DNA of 64,000 nt. It comes from JAGQYH01 sp041393015. Lineage in GTDB: Bacteria; Bacteroidota; Bacteroidia; Chitinophagales; JADIYW01. Each line of letters opens with the position of its first letter. Position 1 is the first letter of the stretch. The DNA is taken from NCBI GenBank assembly GCA_041393015.1, contig JAWKKV010000008.1, positions 124,001 through 188,000 on the forward strand, given 5' to 3'. The translations under genes were made by a program, and so were the position numbers. Shown piece after piece: positions 53,517 through 62,558 of this stretch. Under the pieces are notes generated by a model. The model ran no database searches. It was given only the letters and a program-made list of their open reading frames with translations, and was not told the origin of the DNA.

Positions 53517-55165
53517 AAAATTACGATAGCACATTAATAGGTTGGTCGGAGCAAACAGTGCAACCTTTTGTTATGTTAGGAGCGGCTGGCTTAGAATTTT
53601 GCGAAGGAAAAGAGGCTAGAGATTCATTAGAGGTTAGAGGTTGGACGATAAGTGGGGATACTTTAGTGTGTGAATGTGATAATTATGATAATATATGCTC
53701 ACCATATAATTTTGGTATAATTAATCCTGGATTTAATAGTGGAGATATTATTAATAATAATTCCTGTGCAACAATAGATGTCGGGGAACCAAGGTCTAGC
53801 GATTTGTATAATTCTATCTGGTATAAATTTACAACTTCCTCGTTAGGTTTGGAAAATATCACAATATCAGTTGCAGAAGGTATGGGAGCAAATAATACAG
53901 CGATAGCATTGTATGCTGGAAGTTCGTGTATCTACGATTCACTGGTTGAAGTATCCTATAACAGATGGTGTGCAATTAGTTCTGGAAATTTGTTTGCTGA
54001 ATGTTTATTGCCCGATACTGATTACTATATTCAGTTAGGTACAGGATACCATTTTTCATTATGTACTAATTTAATAAATGGAGTTCCATCAGCAGGGGAT
54101 TACACTCTTAGTTTAGCTGCGTCATCTGATCCAATTAGTTGTCTGGTAGATTCAAACTACTTCATCACCACATGGCGTACGACAATGCCCAATGAATCCA
54201 TAACTATACCTACATATCCTGGCTTACCATATAACTATACGGTAGATTGGGGAGATGGAACAGTAACTGCAGGATATGTTGGAAATGCTATGCACGAATA
54301 TACAGTTGCAGACACCTATTCCGTTTCAATTTCTGGGACTTTCCCAAGAATCTATTTTAATAATGGATTAGAAGGAATTAGTCCTGAAAAAATCATTAGC
54401 ATAGAACAATGGGGAGACATTCAATGGAAGAGTATGGGACATGCATTTTATGGATGCAGTAATCTTACCTACAATGCTCTTTCTGATGCTCCTAAATTAG
54501 ATTCAGTCAGCGATATGTCCTTTATGTTTGCAGGCGCTTCTAAGTTTGATGGAGATCTAAGTGAATGGAAGGTTGATTCGGTAAAAGTTATGTACTCCTT
54601 ATTTAGAAATGCAACAGTTTTTAATGGTGATATTGATGATTGGATAGTTAGTAACGTAACCGATATGAGGTTTATGTTTAAAGGAGCAAGCAGCTTTAAT
54701 AGAGATATTGGAGGATGGAATGTTTCTAATGTAGTAGATATGTCAAATATGTTTAATCGTGCTTCAGTCTTTAATCAAAACCTAAATTCTTGGACTGTGT
54801 CAAAAGTAACGAACATGAATAATATGTTTATTTCTGCAAGTGCTTTTAATGGCGTTATAAAAGATTGGGATGTTTCTTCAGTTGCCAATATGAAAGCCAT
54901 GTTTGATAATGCTAGTGTCTTTAATGATAGTATCGGAGGATGGGAAGTGGATAATGTTACTGATATGTCATTAATGTTTGATCAAGCCTTCGCTTTCAAT
55001 CAAGATTTAAGCAGCTGGGATGTTGGAAAGGTTACCAACATGAGGGAGATGTTTAGCAATGCAACCAGTTTTAATAAAAGCTTAGGCACTTGGGACATAA
55101 GCCAAGTTACAGCTATGCATAAGATGCTTGAAAACCACAGATCTTTCTATCGAAAACTACGATAA
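53456..55165 (+). CDS. Giant surface protein, part 4: cap, PPC-like domain, second PKD and DUF285 block
   Basis: A 569-residue frame whose meaningful part starts at GLSLENYDSTLIGW (about 53504), the usual end cap of DUF285 arrays, followed by FCEGKEARDSLEVRGWTI. Residues about 85-230 form a PPC-like domain (IWYKFTTSSLGLENITISV). Then a second PKD-like domain (about 235-310, FITTWRTTMPNESITIPT, DWGDGTV) and eight DUF285 repeats (about 320-560, MSNMFNRASVFNQNLNSWTV) repeat the module of parts 2-3. It is lost near MLE in an AAAA run at 55131-55134. Confidence 0.8.
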   Translation: MEYRHCIIHAKYVRFFGLSLENYDSTLIGWSEQTVQPFVMLGAAGLEFCEGKEARDSLEVRGWTISGDTLVCECDNYDNICSPYNFGIINPGFNSGDIINNNSCATIDVGEPRSSDLYNSIWYKFTTSSLGLENITISVAEGMGANNTAIALYAGSSCIYDSLVEVSYNRWCAISSGNLFAECLLPDTDYYIQLGTGYHFSLCTNLINGVPSAGDYTLSLAASSDPISCLVDSNYFITTWRTTMPNESITIPTYPGLPYNYTVDWGDGTVTAGYVGNAMHEYTVADTYSVSISGTFPRIYFNNGLEGISPEKIISIEQWGDIQWKSMGHAFYGCSNLTYNALSDAPKLDSVSDMSFMFAGASKFDGDLSEWKVDSVKVMYSLFRNATVFNGDIDDWIVSNVTDMRFMFKGASSFNRDIGGWNVSNVVDMSNMFNRASVFNQNLNSWTVSKVTNMNNMFISASAFNGVIKDWDVSSVANMKAMFDNASVFNDSIGGWEVDNVTDMSLMFDQAFAFNQDLSSWDVGKVTNMREMFSNATSFNKSLGTWDISQVTAMHKMLENHRSFYRKLR

Positions 55166-58100
55166 TACATTGATTGGGTGGGCTTCTCTGCCATCTGTAC
55201 AGTTGAATGATACTTTAGGAGCACAAGGTTTAAAGTACTGTGATGGCGAAGCTGGACAGACCAAATTAATGAATTCTAATAGTTGGGTCTTCATTGGAGA
55301 TACACTAAAATGCTTGGTAGACACAATTGATATTGAAGCCTGCAATTCTTTTCAATATCCACCTGATACTGGACAATGGTATAATACATCGCAGATTATA
55401 GTAGACTCCTTACTAGATATTAATAACCAAGATTCAATTATTATTATAAACCTAACAATTAATACGGTAGCTGCTCCAATTGCTACTGATGATATTATTC
55501 AATCAGGTTCTACAGCAACATTAACGGCAATAGTAAATATTGATGAATCTGTCATTTGGTATAGCGATATCCTAGGAATGGATTCTGTTGGAGCAGGCAA
55601 TACTTATATTTCCCCAATTCTAAGTGAAACTACCACATATTATGCAGCCGCAATTAGCACGGAAGGTTGTCAAAGTGCATTAGTTGCAGTAACTGCTTTT
55701 GTTGATCAAGACTGTAATGCTGATTCAATACAAGGTAATCCAAATGATTTTGGAACCAGTTATTGGCAAGTGTATGCTTATGAAAATAGAGATAGTACTT
55801 TAGCTACCACTATTTATAAAGGATTTTATATTGATACATCTAGCTTTCTTATTGACACAACTAACAATAACATATTAGATTCTATTCCTAATGCAATTGC
55901 TTTGAATGCATCAGAAGGTTATTATATCGATAGTAATTTATCTTTTAATTCTAAACTAATGTGGAACTCCTTAACATCTGCTTCAGAAGCTCCAAATTAC
56001 CAAGGTAAATGTGCTCCTTTTAACAATCACACAAATGTGTATAAAAAAACCGACTTTCCTTGCAGTCGATATAGAATTGAGATTTGGCGACATGATGATG
56101 CTGTTTATACATTTATAAATAGAGATGCAATTGTTTCTTTAAGTCATAATAGTTTTCAAGATAATGTTCATACAGAGCAATGGGAAGGTTATCTAAATGA
56201 GAGTGATTCTATTGAGTTTAGACAGACAGAAAGTGCCGGAGGATCTAAACTAATTGTAGTCTTTTATAAGTTAGATACAGAACCTTTAGTAGAGACAATT
56301 AACATAAATACTTGTTATATAGATAGTGCAGGAATACGTTTAGATACAATAAAAAATATAGGTGGATGTGATTCTATTTATCGAACCATAATTACAACTT
56401 TATTGCCTACCATAATAAATACAGTGAATGATACCACTTGTGATCCTTTGTTAGCAGGCACATCAGTAGATACGTTTGTAGCTTTCAATACTTGTGATAG
56501 TATTGTCACGACAATAACGACTTTATTGCCAAGCTATGATACTACAATCAATACAACTTCATGTGATCCACTACAAGTTGGAACAACGATAGATACTTTT
56601 GTCGCTTTCAATACCTGTGATAGTATAGTTACAACGATTACTGCATTATCAGCTTTTGATAGTGTTGGGCTTACAGCTACGACTTGTAATCCACTTCTAG
56701 TAGGCACAGTAACCGATACGTTTACCAATACATTAGGTTGTGATAGTTTAGTCACCACAGTAACGACACTTGATCCATCAGATGTAATCAACTTAAGCGC
56801 TACTACTTGTGATCCAATTCAAGCTGGAACCACTGTTGATAGCTTTACGAATACATCTGGATGTGATTCCATTATTACAACGGTAACAACTTTACTACCT
56901 GAAGTTACCAATACGATTGCTTCTACTTCATGCGATCCACTTCAAGTTGGAACAACGATAGATACTTTCAGAGCTTTCAATACTTGTGATAGCATTGTTA
57001 CAACAAATGTAACCTTAGCTGCTTATGATAGCACAGGTGCCACAGCAACAACTTGTGATCCATTAGCAGTAGGAATAGTAACCGATACCTTCACCAATGC
57101 CTCTGGCTGTGATAGTTTAGTAACGACAGTAACAACTCTTAATCCATCAGATGTCATCAACTTAACGGTTACTACTTGTGATCTGCTTCAAGCTGGCACG
57201 ACAGTAGATTCGTTAACCAATACTTCCGGCTGTGATTCGATTGTAACTACTGTAACAACCTTGCTACCACCTGCAACATCAACAATTAACACTACTACAT
57301 CTGATCCACAACAAGTCGGTACTGAGATAGATACAATTGTAGATGGTGCTTATAACGGCTGTGACAGTATAGTGACAACCATTACTACTTTAATTACACA
57401 ATTCAATTATTGTCCAACAATATATCTTTTTGATACCATTTATATAAGGAGCTGTGTTGATACAACGTTTAATCTTGCAAGTCTTTCTCCCTATGATAGT
57501 ATAGCTTTGTCAACTGAAAATATCGATGGAAATTTAATTGAATTGACCAATTCGGAAGTTATAATTATAAGAGTTTTTGACGACCAATGCTTCGATTCTG
57601 TAATACTAAATTATAGACGAGACTATCAACCGGATAGTACCATTTTAGAGAATATATCTTTAACTTCTTGTGGTCCTGATACCATTCGGGCAAATATTAA
57701 TCCTGTTAATGATGCTACTTTCTTATGGTCTACCTTGGAAGACGATAACTTATCAGAAGAAAGCGAAATAATTGTAGATAGTTCGGGAACATACTTTTTA
57801 ACAGTTACCAGTATCAGTGGCCTTTGCAGTTATACAGATAATATTGAAGTAACCATTAATCAAGCACCAACCATTTCTTTAGATAATTCAATTTGTGGGC
57901 AAAGTAATATTGTTGTAGAAAATTTTGATTTTCTATCAATAACTCCTCTTAACCCTCTTACCAATCCAAGTTATGGTTATAATAATGGACAAATAATAGA
58001 AGATACGTTAATAACTCCACTAATAGGAACTTATATTGTTTCAGCTGGTTTAGGAACAGGTTGCACTCAGACAGATATTTTTACAATAACTACAAGTACC

Positions 58101-58910
58101 CCACCGCCTCTAAACTTAAATCACTTAAATGGGCCAGTGTGTGCTGAAACACAACATTTATATGATTTCCCCAACGATGTAAATGCAACCTATGTTTGGA
58201 CACCATTAGATTTTCCAGATAGTATATTATCACAAACCCATGAATTAAATGTGTCAAGATCTGGAGATTATGTGGTTGAAAAAACGAAGAATGGTTGTAC
58301 TTCAAAAGATACGATAACAGTTAACTTTGTTGATGACAATGCTCCATATGAAGCTGCATTAGCTCCAATTGGAGAAGGGTCATTTGGTTATTATACTTTT
58401 GAAGCAGATTTGTCATCCTGTATTTGCCCTACCTTAAATTGGACAGTTTTTGAAAAATATAATACTCAGAATATTGTAACACCGGAAAACGTAAATGGAG
58501 GTCAGTACTACGTGGTCTATTTAGAATCGCAAGTTGATTATCAAGTTTGTTTAGAAGTAACAGGAATATCTTGTAACCTCAATACAATATTACGAGATTC
58601 GGTTTGCAGAACGTTTAGACCTGATTATACAATTGTTAGTGTTAACAATAACCTAAATAGTATCAATTGGTCTATCTACCCTAATCCCAATGAAGGAAAT
58701 TTTATTATTGACATTAAAAGCTTAGAAAGAGCTGAATTAGATCTTCATATAATTGATGTATTAGGAAGGGAGGTATTTACAATATCATCTGAAGGCAGTG
58801 TTTTGGAGTGGAAAGAAGCCATTAAAATAGACGTTCCGGCCGGGATGTACCATATAGTTTTAGAAACAGATAATGGTTTAGCAGCTAAAAAAATAATAGT
58901 ATATAAGTAA
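55128..58910 (+). CDS. Giant surface protein, part 5: Cys-repeat array, Ig-like segments, T9SS type A domain
   Basis: A 1260-residue frame that opens with TTDLSIENYDNTLIGW, the DUF285 cap completing part 4. An Ig-like segment (about 110-195) and a region of unknown fold (about 195-390) are followed by a nine-unit array (about 388-765) of 40-42 residues built on TTCDP..xGTxxDTF..xxxCDSIVTTxTTL. More beta-sandwich segments follow (about 775-1120). The C-terminus is a type A T9SS domain starting WSIYPNPNEGNF and ending AAKKIIVYK. The product would be anchored at or released from the surface. The PorP/SprF gene starts 2 bp after the stop. Confidence 0.85.
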   Translation: MKTTDLSIENYDNTLIGWASLPSVQLNDTLGAQGLKYCDGEAGQTKLMNSNSWVFIGDTLKCLVDTIDIEACNSFQYPPDTGQWYNTSQIIVDSLLDINNQDSIIIINLTINTVAAPIATDDIIQSGSTATLTAIVNIDESVIWYSDILGMDSVGAGNTYISPILSETTTYYAAAISTEGCQSALVAVTAFVDQDCNADSIQGNPNDFGTSYWQVYAYENRDSTLATTIYKGFYIDTSSFLIDTTNNNILDSIPNAIALNASEGYYIDSNLSFNSKLMWNSLTSASEAPNYQGKCAPFNNHTNVYKKTDFPCSRYRIEIWRHDDAVYTFINRDAIVSLSHNSFQDNVHTEQWEGYLNESDSIEFRQTESAGGSKLIVVFYKLDTEPLVETININTCYIDSAGIRLDTIKNIGGCDSIYRTIITTLLPTIINTVNDTTCDPLLAGTSVDTFVAFNTCDSIVTTITTLLPSYDTTINTTSCDPLQVGTTIDTFVAFNTCDSIVTTITALSAFDSVGLTATTCNPLLVGTVTDTFTNTLGCDSLVTTVTTLDPSDVINLSATTCDPIQAGTTVDSFTNTSGCDSIITTVTTLLPEVTNTIASTSCDPLQVGTTIDTFRAFNTCDSIVTTNVTLAAYDSTGATATTCDPLAVGIVTDTFTNASGCDSLVTTVTTLNPSDVINLTVTTCDLLQAGTTVDSLTNTSGCDSIVTTVTTLLPPATSTINTTTSDPQQVGTEIDTIVDGAYNGCDSIVTTITTLITQFNYCPTIYLFDTIYIRSCVDTTFNLASLSPYDSIALSTENIDGNLIELTNSEVIIIRVFDDQCFDSVILNYRRDYQPDSTILENISLTSCGPDTIRANINPVNDATFLWSTLEDDNLSEESEIIVDSSGTYFLTVTSISGLCSYTDNIEVTINQAPTISLDNSICGQSNIVVENFDFLSITPLNPLTNPSYGYNNGQIIEDTLITPLIGTYIVSAGLGTGCTQTDIFTITTSTPPPLNLNHLNGPVCAETQHLYDFPNDVNATYVWTPLDFPDSILSQTHELNVSRSGDYVVEKTKNGCTSKDTITVNFVDDNAPYEAALAPIGEGSFGYYTFEADLSSCICPTLNWTVFEKYNTQNIVTPENVNGGQYYVVYLESQVDYQVCLEVTGISCNLNTILRDSVCRTFRPDYTIVSVNNNLNSINWSIYPNPNEGNFIIDIKSLERAELDLHIIDVLGREVFTISSEGSVLEWKEAIKIDVPAGMYHIVLETDNGLAAKKIIVYK
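56287..57401 (+). repeat. Coding tandem repeat array, nine 40-42 residue units, with a 369-bp higher-order duplication
   Basis: Nine consecutive protein repeats share CDP...GT..DTF...CDSIVTT.TTL, with degenerate first and last units. Units 2-4 (56532-56900) and 5-7 (56901-57269) match unit by unit at a period of exactly 369 bp (123 codons), for example PSDVINL opening both fourth and seventh units. This shows a recent block duplication. Spaced repeats with coding drift, so not CRISPR. Confidence 0.85.
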
Positions 58911-58912
58911 GG

Positions 58913-59977
58913 ATGAAAAGGAATAGGCAATATATAACTAAACAATTTAGAGCTGTGAAACTATTTCTCGTTCTATCAATATTTGTTTTGTCGTGGAATA
59001 AGTCAAATGCACAAGATGCCAGTGTTTCACAATTTTATGCTTTACCACATCTTTCTAATCCAGCACTATATGCCATTGTCGACAATGAGTTTACAGTTGC
59101 TGCTTTGTATCAAAATCGCTTTGCTGATGCAGTATCTGGTGCTTACCATTTAACAGGTGCACAACTGAATGTAGCGATTAGTGTAGCCAAAGGTGATATA
59201 GTGGCCACTAACATTAGCTTTCTTTCTGATAAAATGGCAATCAGTGGCTTTAATCGAAATGCATTTTCTATAGGATTGGCTTATGCTAAATCACTATCTA
59301 ATTATCAGACTCAATTATTGAGCGTAGGCTTAAATACTAGTTACAATCAACAGCATTCTGGTTTTGCAGGGGTATTATGGGGCAATCAATTTGATGGAAT
59401 TAACACATTAAATCCTGATATACCATCAGGTGAATTTGTAATGGAAAATGGTTCTAGTTTCGATTTCAATGCTGGTTTACAATATTTTGGGGATTTTAAT
59501 GGCAAGGCAACAATTTATGGAGGAGTTGGTATTTTCCATATTTTTGAGACCAATAGTTCACAAATTCAATCAGAAAGCTATAGCCGACCATTAAGGATCA
59601 ATGGAAATATAGGTTTTAATATTCCCGTATCTAAAATGATAGGCATTCTAGGATCTTTTACTTTTCAAAAACAAAGCAGCTTACAAACGATTACACCCGG
59701 TTTATTTGTATCACTAACGCTCAAAGAATCAAAAGAGGATGGTGATGTAAGATTAACATTGGGCAGTTATTACAGATTGTCCAACTTTATTATTCCTACA
59801 GCAAGAATAGAAGCTAAAGGTTTTTCTTTAGGCATGGCTTACGACGTTGCCTTGCCTGGATTTGATGAGCAATATAAAAGATTTACTGGGCCGGAAATAT
59901 TTATCAGCTATGGTTTTGATGTATTTGATGGTTTACATAAAAATTCATCTAATAGTCTTAGATGTCCGAAATTTTAG
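58913..59977 (+). CDS. PorP/SprF-family outer-membrane protein (T9SS-associated)
   Basis: A 354-residue beta-barrel protein. The signal peptide (LFLVLSIFVLSWNKSNAQ) leads to the diagnostic PorP/SprF opening QDASVSQFYALPHLSNPALYA. Barrel-like alternation follows, with AYHLTGAQLNVAIS, GLNTSYNQQHSGFAGVLWGNQ and ending PEIFISYGFDVFDGLHK. In T9SS organisms PorP/SprF-like proteins are encoded beside large adhesins or type B sorted proteins and help them reach and stay at the surface. It starts 2 bp after the giant gene and 3 bp before the type B protein gene, so all three are probably one transcript. Confidence 0.88.
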   Translation: MKRNRQYITKQFRAVKLFLVLSIFVLSWNKSNAQDASVSQFYALPHLSNPALYAIVDNEFTVAALYQNRFADAVSGAYHLTGAQLNVAISVAKGDIVATNISFLSDKMAISGFNRNAFSIGLAYAKSLSNYQTQLLSVGLNTSYNQQHSGFAGVLWGNQFDGINTLNPDIPSGEFVMENGSSFDFNAGLQYFGDFNGKATIYGGVGIFHIFETNSSQIQSESYSRPLRINGNIGFNIPVSKMIGILGSFTFQKQSSLQTITPGLFVSLTLKESKEDGDVRLTLGSYYRLSNFIIPTARIEAKGFSLGMAYDVALPGFDEQYKRFTGPEIFISYGFDVFDGLHKNSSNSLRCPKF

Positions 59978-59980
59978 AAT

Positions 59981-62440
59981 ATGAATAACAAGTTATTATA
60001 CCTATCCTTATTTATCCTATTTTCTTTAAGTGCAGTGGGTGGTAATAATGGAGATAAGCTATGGTATTTTGGCAACTCAGCCGTTGGTTTAAATTACCAA
60101 GAAAATCCTGGTATCTATTTACCTGTATTTAATCAGTTTACGCCATACAGTGAAGCCGGCTCTGCAGTATTAACCAATCCTGAAACAGATGCGCTTATTT
60201 TTTATACCGATGGTAATAATATTATTAATGAGAGTCATGCCATCGCTGCTTCAGGTCTATTGGCGAATCAAGAAGGCAACCAAAGCGTGGTAATTTGTAA
60301 AGTACCCGATCAATGCAATCAATATTTTGTTATTACCAATTCTGCGGGTGTTTCCGAAGGTGAAATTCGTTCTACTATTGTAGAAGTAAATTTGAATAAT
60401 AATGGAATTACAATTCCTGCTGCAACCAAAAATCAATTGGTTGCAAGTAATGTTGGGCAAGGTTTAGAAATAATTCCTAAGTCTAGTGGGGCAGGTTATT
60501 GGCTAATTACTAGTGATAAAAGCAATGATGAGTTAGTAGTATTTGAAATTATATCATCTACCATATCTACCACACCACATTCTAGTTTATTGATGCAAGA
60601 TGGGGCAGAAACCATTGACATGATGGATGATGTTAGCTTGAAGTTTAAAGCATCAATAAACAGACTAGCAGGAGTAAGTTCAGAATCTACTACGGGTAAA
60701 AATTATGTTTTCGTTGCTACCTTTAACGCCTCTACAGGACTTTTAACAAACCCAAAGATAATTACTAAAGTAGCTCAACCCTATAACGCATGGGATTGTG
60801 AATGGGCACCTGACAAAAGTATTCTCTATTTTTCTTCTAAAAACAATGTAGCGCTTAAACAATACGATTTTAATACGGGAAATATCACAACAATATTTAA
60901 TGCTCCAAGTAATTCAAAAGGAGGTGGCTTAAAATGTGGGGTCGATAAGAAGATTTATCATATTACAGAAAGTTCAAGTAGTGCCATTTCAGTGATTACC
61001 AGTCCAAACCAAGCAGGAATTGCTTGTAATTATGTAGCCAATGCTAATAGTGTAGGGATGCCTATAAATGCCTATTCTTTTTCTAGTGGTTTAAAAGGAG
61101 AAGACAATGTTACACGAATTACTAGCGATACTTCATTATGTAAAGGTGATTTTATTCAATTGCAAGTAAGTGGAGGGGTATCTTATGCTTGGTCTCCGTC
61201 AGATGGTTTGTCCTGTATTGATTGTGCTAATCCAATTTGCACTGTAGCTACCACCACAACATACAGCGTTGTTCTCACTGGAAATAGTTCTTGTGAAGAT
61301 ACACTTCAAGTGCTTGTAGAAGTATTTGAAAAACCAACTAGCGTATTGCCAGATAAAACAACCTTTTGTAATTCCAGTCCCGTAACCCTAGATGCCGGAA
61401 ATGTTGGCTCGACCTATTTGTGGAGTAATGGAAGCACTACTCAAACGATACAAGTTGCATCAGCAGGTAACTACATTGTTGAAATTACAAACTCAGGCGG
61501 TTGTTCCATTCGAGATACTACAAAAGTGGTACAGGTAACTACCTCTAATCTTTCTATTCTAGGAGTGCTTACTTCTTGTGAATCTACACTTTTAAGTGTT
61601 AACTCAAACGAGGGAGATATATTTTGGTCAACCGGAGATACAACATCGGCCATTCAAGTAACAGAATCAGGGATATATACAGTAACACTTGACAATGCAT
61701 GTGGTAGCTTTACTGATCAGAAAGAGGTCTTTATCGGTTCCTTCTTAGAACCTAATTTTTTAGGCCCTGATACAACAATTTGTAGTGCATCCTATACTTT
61801 ATCAATTGATGCACCGGATGCAAATGTTATATGGTCGGATGCAGATGTTTCTCATACTAAGGAGTTTATATTTTCAAATGTATATTTCGTTACTGTATTT
61901 AATGGTGGATGCGTTTCTAGTGATACTATTGATTTAACCATTCTAGATACCATGAGTTTTGATTTAGGTCCTGATATATTTAGTTGTACCAAAGACAGTT
62001 TAATATTAACTACTGGACTATTTGAGGCGGTTCATACATGGTCTTCAACAACCAATACATCTTCATCAATTCTAGTCACAGAGCCGGGCATCTATTATGT
62101 TACCGCCAATTTGAATGGATGTAGTGTAAATGACTCTATAAAAGTTGAATTTGGTAGTGGTTTTGAGAATGGACATTTTATTCCTGATGCATTTAGTCCA
62201 AATGGGGATTCGAATAATGATTGTCTAGAAGTTTTTGGTGACGAAATAATACCTTTTCACTTACAGGTTTTTAATCGGGATGGCTTAATTATTTTTGAGA
62301 CAACCAATCAATTGGAATGTTGGGACGGCAATTATAAAGGGAGCGAAGTTCCACAAGGAGTCTATTTCTATTTATTAGAGACACAAGACTGTTTTGGTAA
62401 CGACTTAAGTAAAAAAGGAGAGCTCATTCTTGCACGTTAG
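59981..62440 (+). CDS. Large secreted protein with type B (gliding-associated, CHU_C) sorting domain
   Basis: An 819-residue exported protein. A signal peptide (about 1-20) precedes an N-terminal beta-propeller-like domain (about 22-370) with the typical opening GDKLWYFGNSAVGLNY and LIFYTDGNNIIN. Ig/PKD-like cysteine segments follow (about 375-720, SLCKGDFIQLQVSGGVSYAW, DGLSCIDCANPICTV, QTIQVASAGNYIVEI). The C-terminal gliding-motility-associated type B domain covers about 725-819: FIPDAFSPNGDSNNDCLEVF, LQVFNRDGLIIFET and VPQGVYFYLLE. Type B cargo depends on PorP/SprF partners, and one is encoded directly upstream. Function of the mature protein unknown. Confidence 0.88.
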   Translation: MNNKLLYLSLFILFSLSAVGGNNGDKLWYFGNSAVGLNYQENPGIYLPVFNQFTPYSEAGSAVLTNPETDALIFYTDGNNIINESHAIAASGLLANQEGNQSVVICKVPDQCNQYFVITNSAGVSEGEIRSTIVEVNLNNNGITIPAATKNQLVASNVGQGLEIIPKSSGAGYWLITSDKSNDELVVFEIISSTISTTPHSSLLMQDGAETIDMMDDVSLKFKASINRLAGVSSESTTGKNYVFVATFNASTGLLTNPKIITKVAQPYNAWDCEWAPDKSILYFSSKNNVALKQYDFNTGNITTIFNAPSNSKGGGLKCGVDKKIYHITESSSSAISVITSPNQAGIACNYVANANSVGMPINAYSFSSGLKGEDNVTRITSDTSLCKGDFIQLQVSGGVSYAWSPSDGLSCIDCANPICTVATTTTYSVVLTGNSSCEDTLQVLVEVFEKPTSVLPDKTTFCNSSPVTLDAGNVGSTYLWSNGSTTQTIQVASAGNYIVEITNSGGCSIRDTTKVVQVTTSNLSILGVLTSCESTLLSVNSNEGDIFWSTGDTTSAIQVTESGIYTVTLDNACGSFTDQKEVFIGSFLEPNFLGPDTTICSASYTLSIDAPDANVIWSDADVSHTKEFIFSNVYFVTVFNGGCVSSDTIDLTILDTMSFDLGPDIFSCTKDSLILTTGLFEAVHTWSSTTNTSSSILVTEPGIYYVTANLNGCSVNDSIKVEFGSGFENGHFIPDAFSPNGDSNNDCLEVFGDEIIPFHLQVFNRDGLIIFETTNQLECWDGNYKGSEVPQGVYFYLLETQDCFGNDLSKKGELILAR

Positions 62441-62558
62441 GGTATTATCTCAAAAGTTTCTGGCTTTTTGCTCAAAAATTTAACAATATAAATAATATGT
62501 TTTCTTATTAAAAAAATGATTACTATATTAACCGACACTTTTTAAAATAACATATAAG

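Larger units (their letters stand above)
49292..58910 (+). pseudogene. Giant multidomain T9SS surface protein gene, broken into five frames
   Basis: Five overlapping plus-strand frames together look like one gene. Only the first has a signal peptide and only the last has a sorting domain. Repeats run across the breaks: an LRR at 51233-51253, the PKD/DUF285 boundary at about 52962, and the DUF285 end motif LSLENYD at about 53504 and LSIENYD at about 55131. Adding one base at each of the first three and removing one at the fourth gives 3,206 residues. Order: FG-GAP/VCBS-like repeats, plant-type LRRs, Ig-like domains, PKD + DUF285 module twice with a PPC-like region between, a Cys-repeat array, Ig-like segments, type A sorting domain. 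Whether it is truly broken or an assembly artefact is undecided. Confidence 0.8.

Noticed and set aside
56534..56791. Long minus-strand frame inside the repeat array
   Set aside because: Antisense shadow of the repetitive coding array; composition follows the complement of CDSIVTT repeats.
56287..57401. Regularly spaced repeats suggestive of a CRISPR array
   Set aside because: The repeats are translated in frame into 40-42 residue units with drift in every copy, and there are no unique spacers or cas genes.
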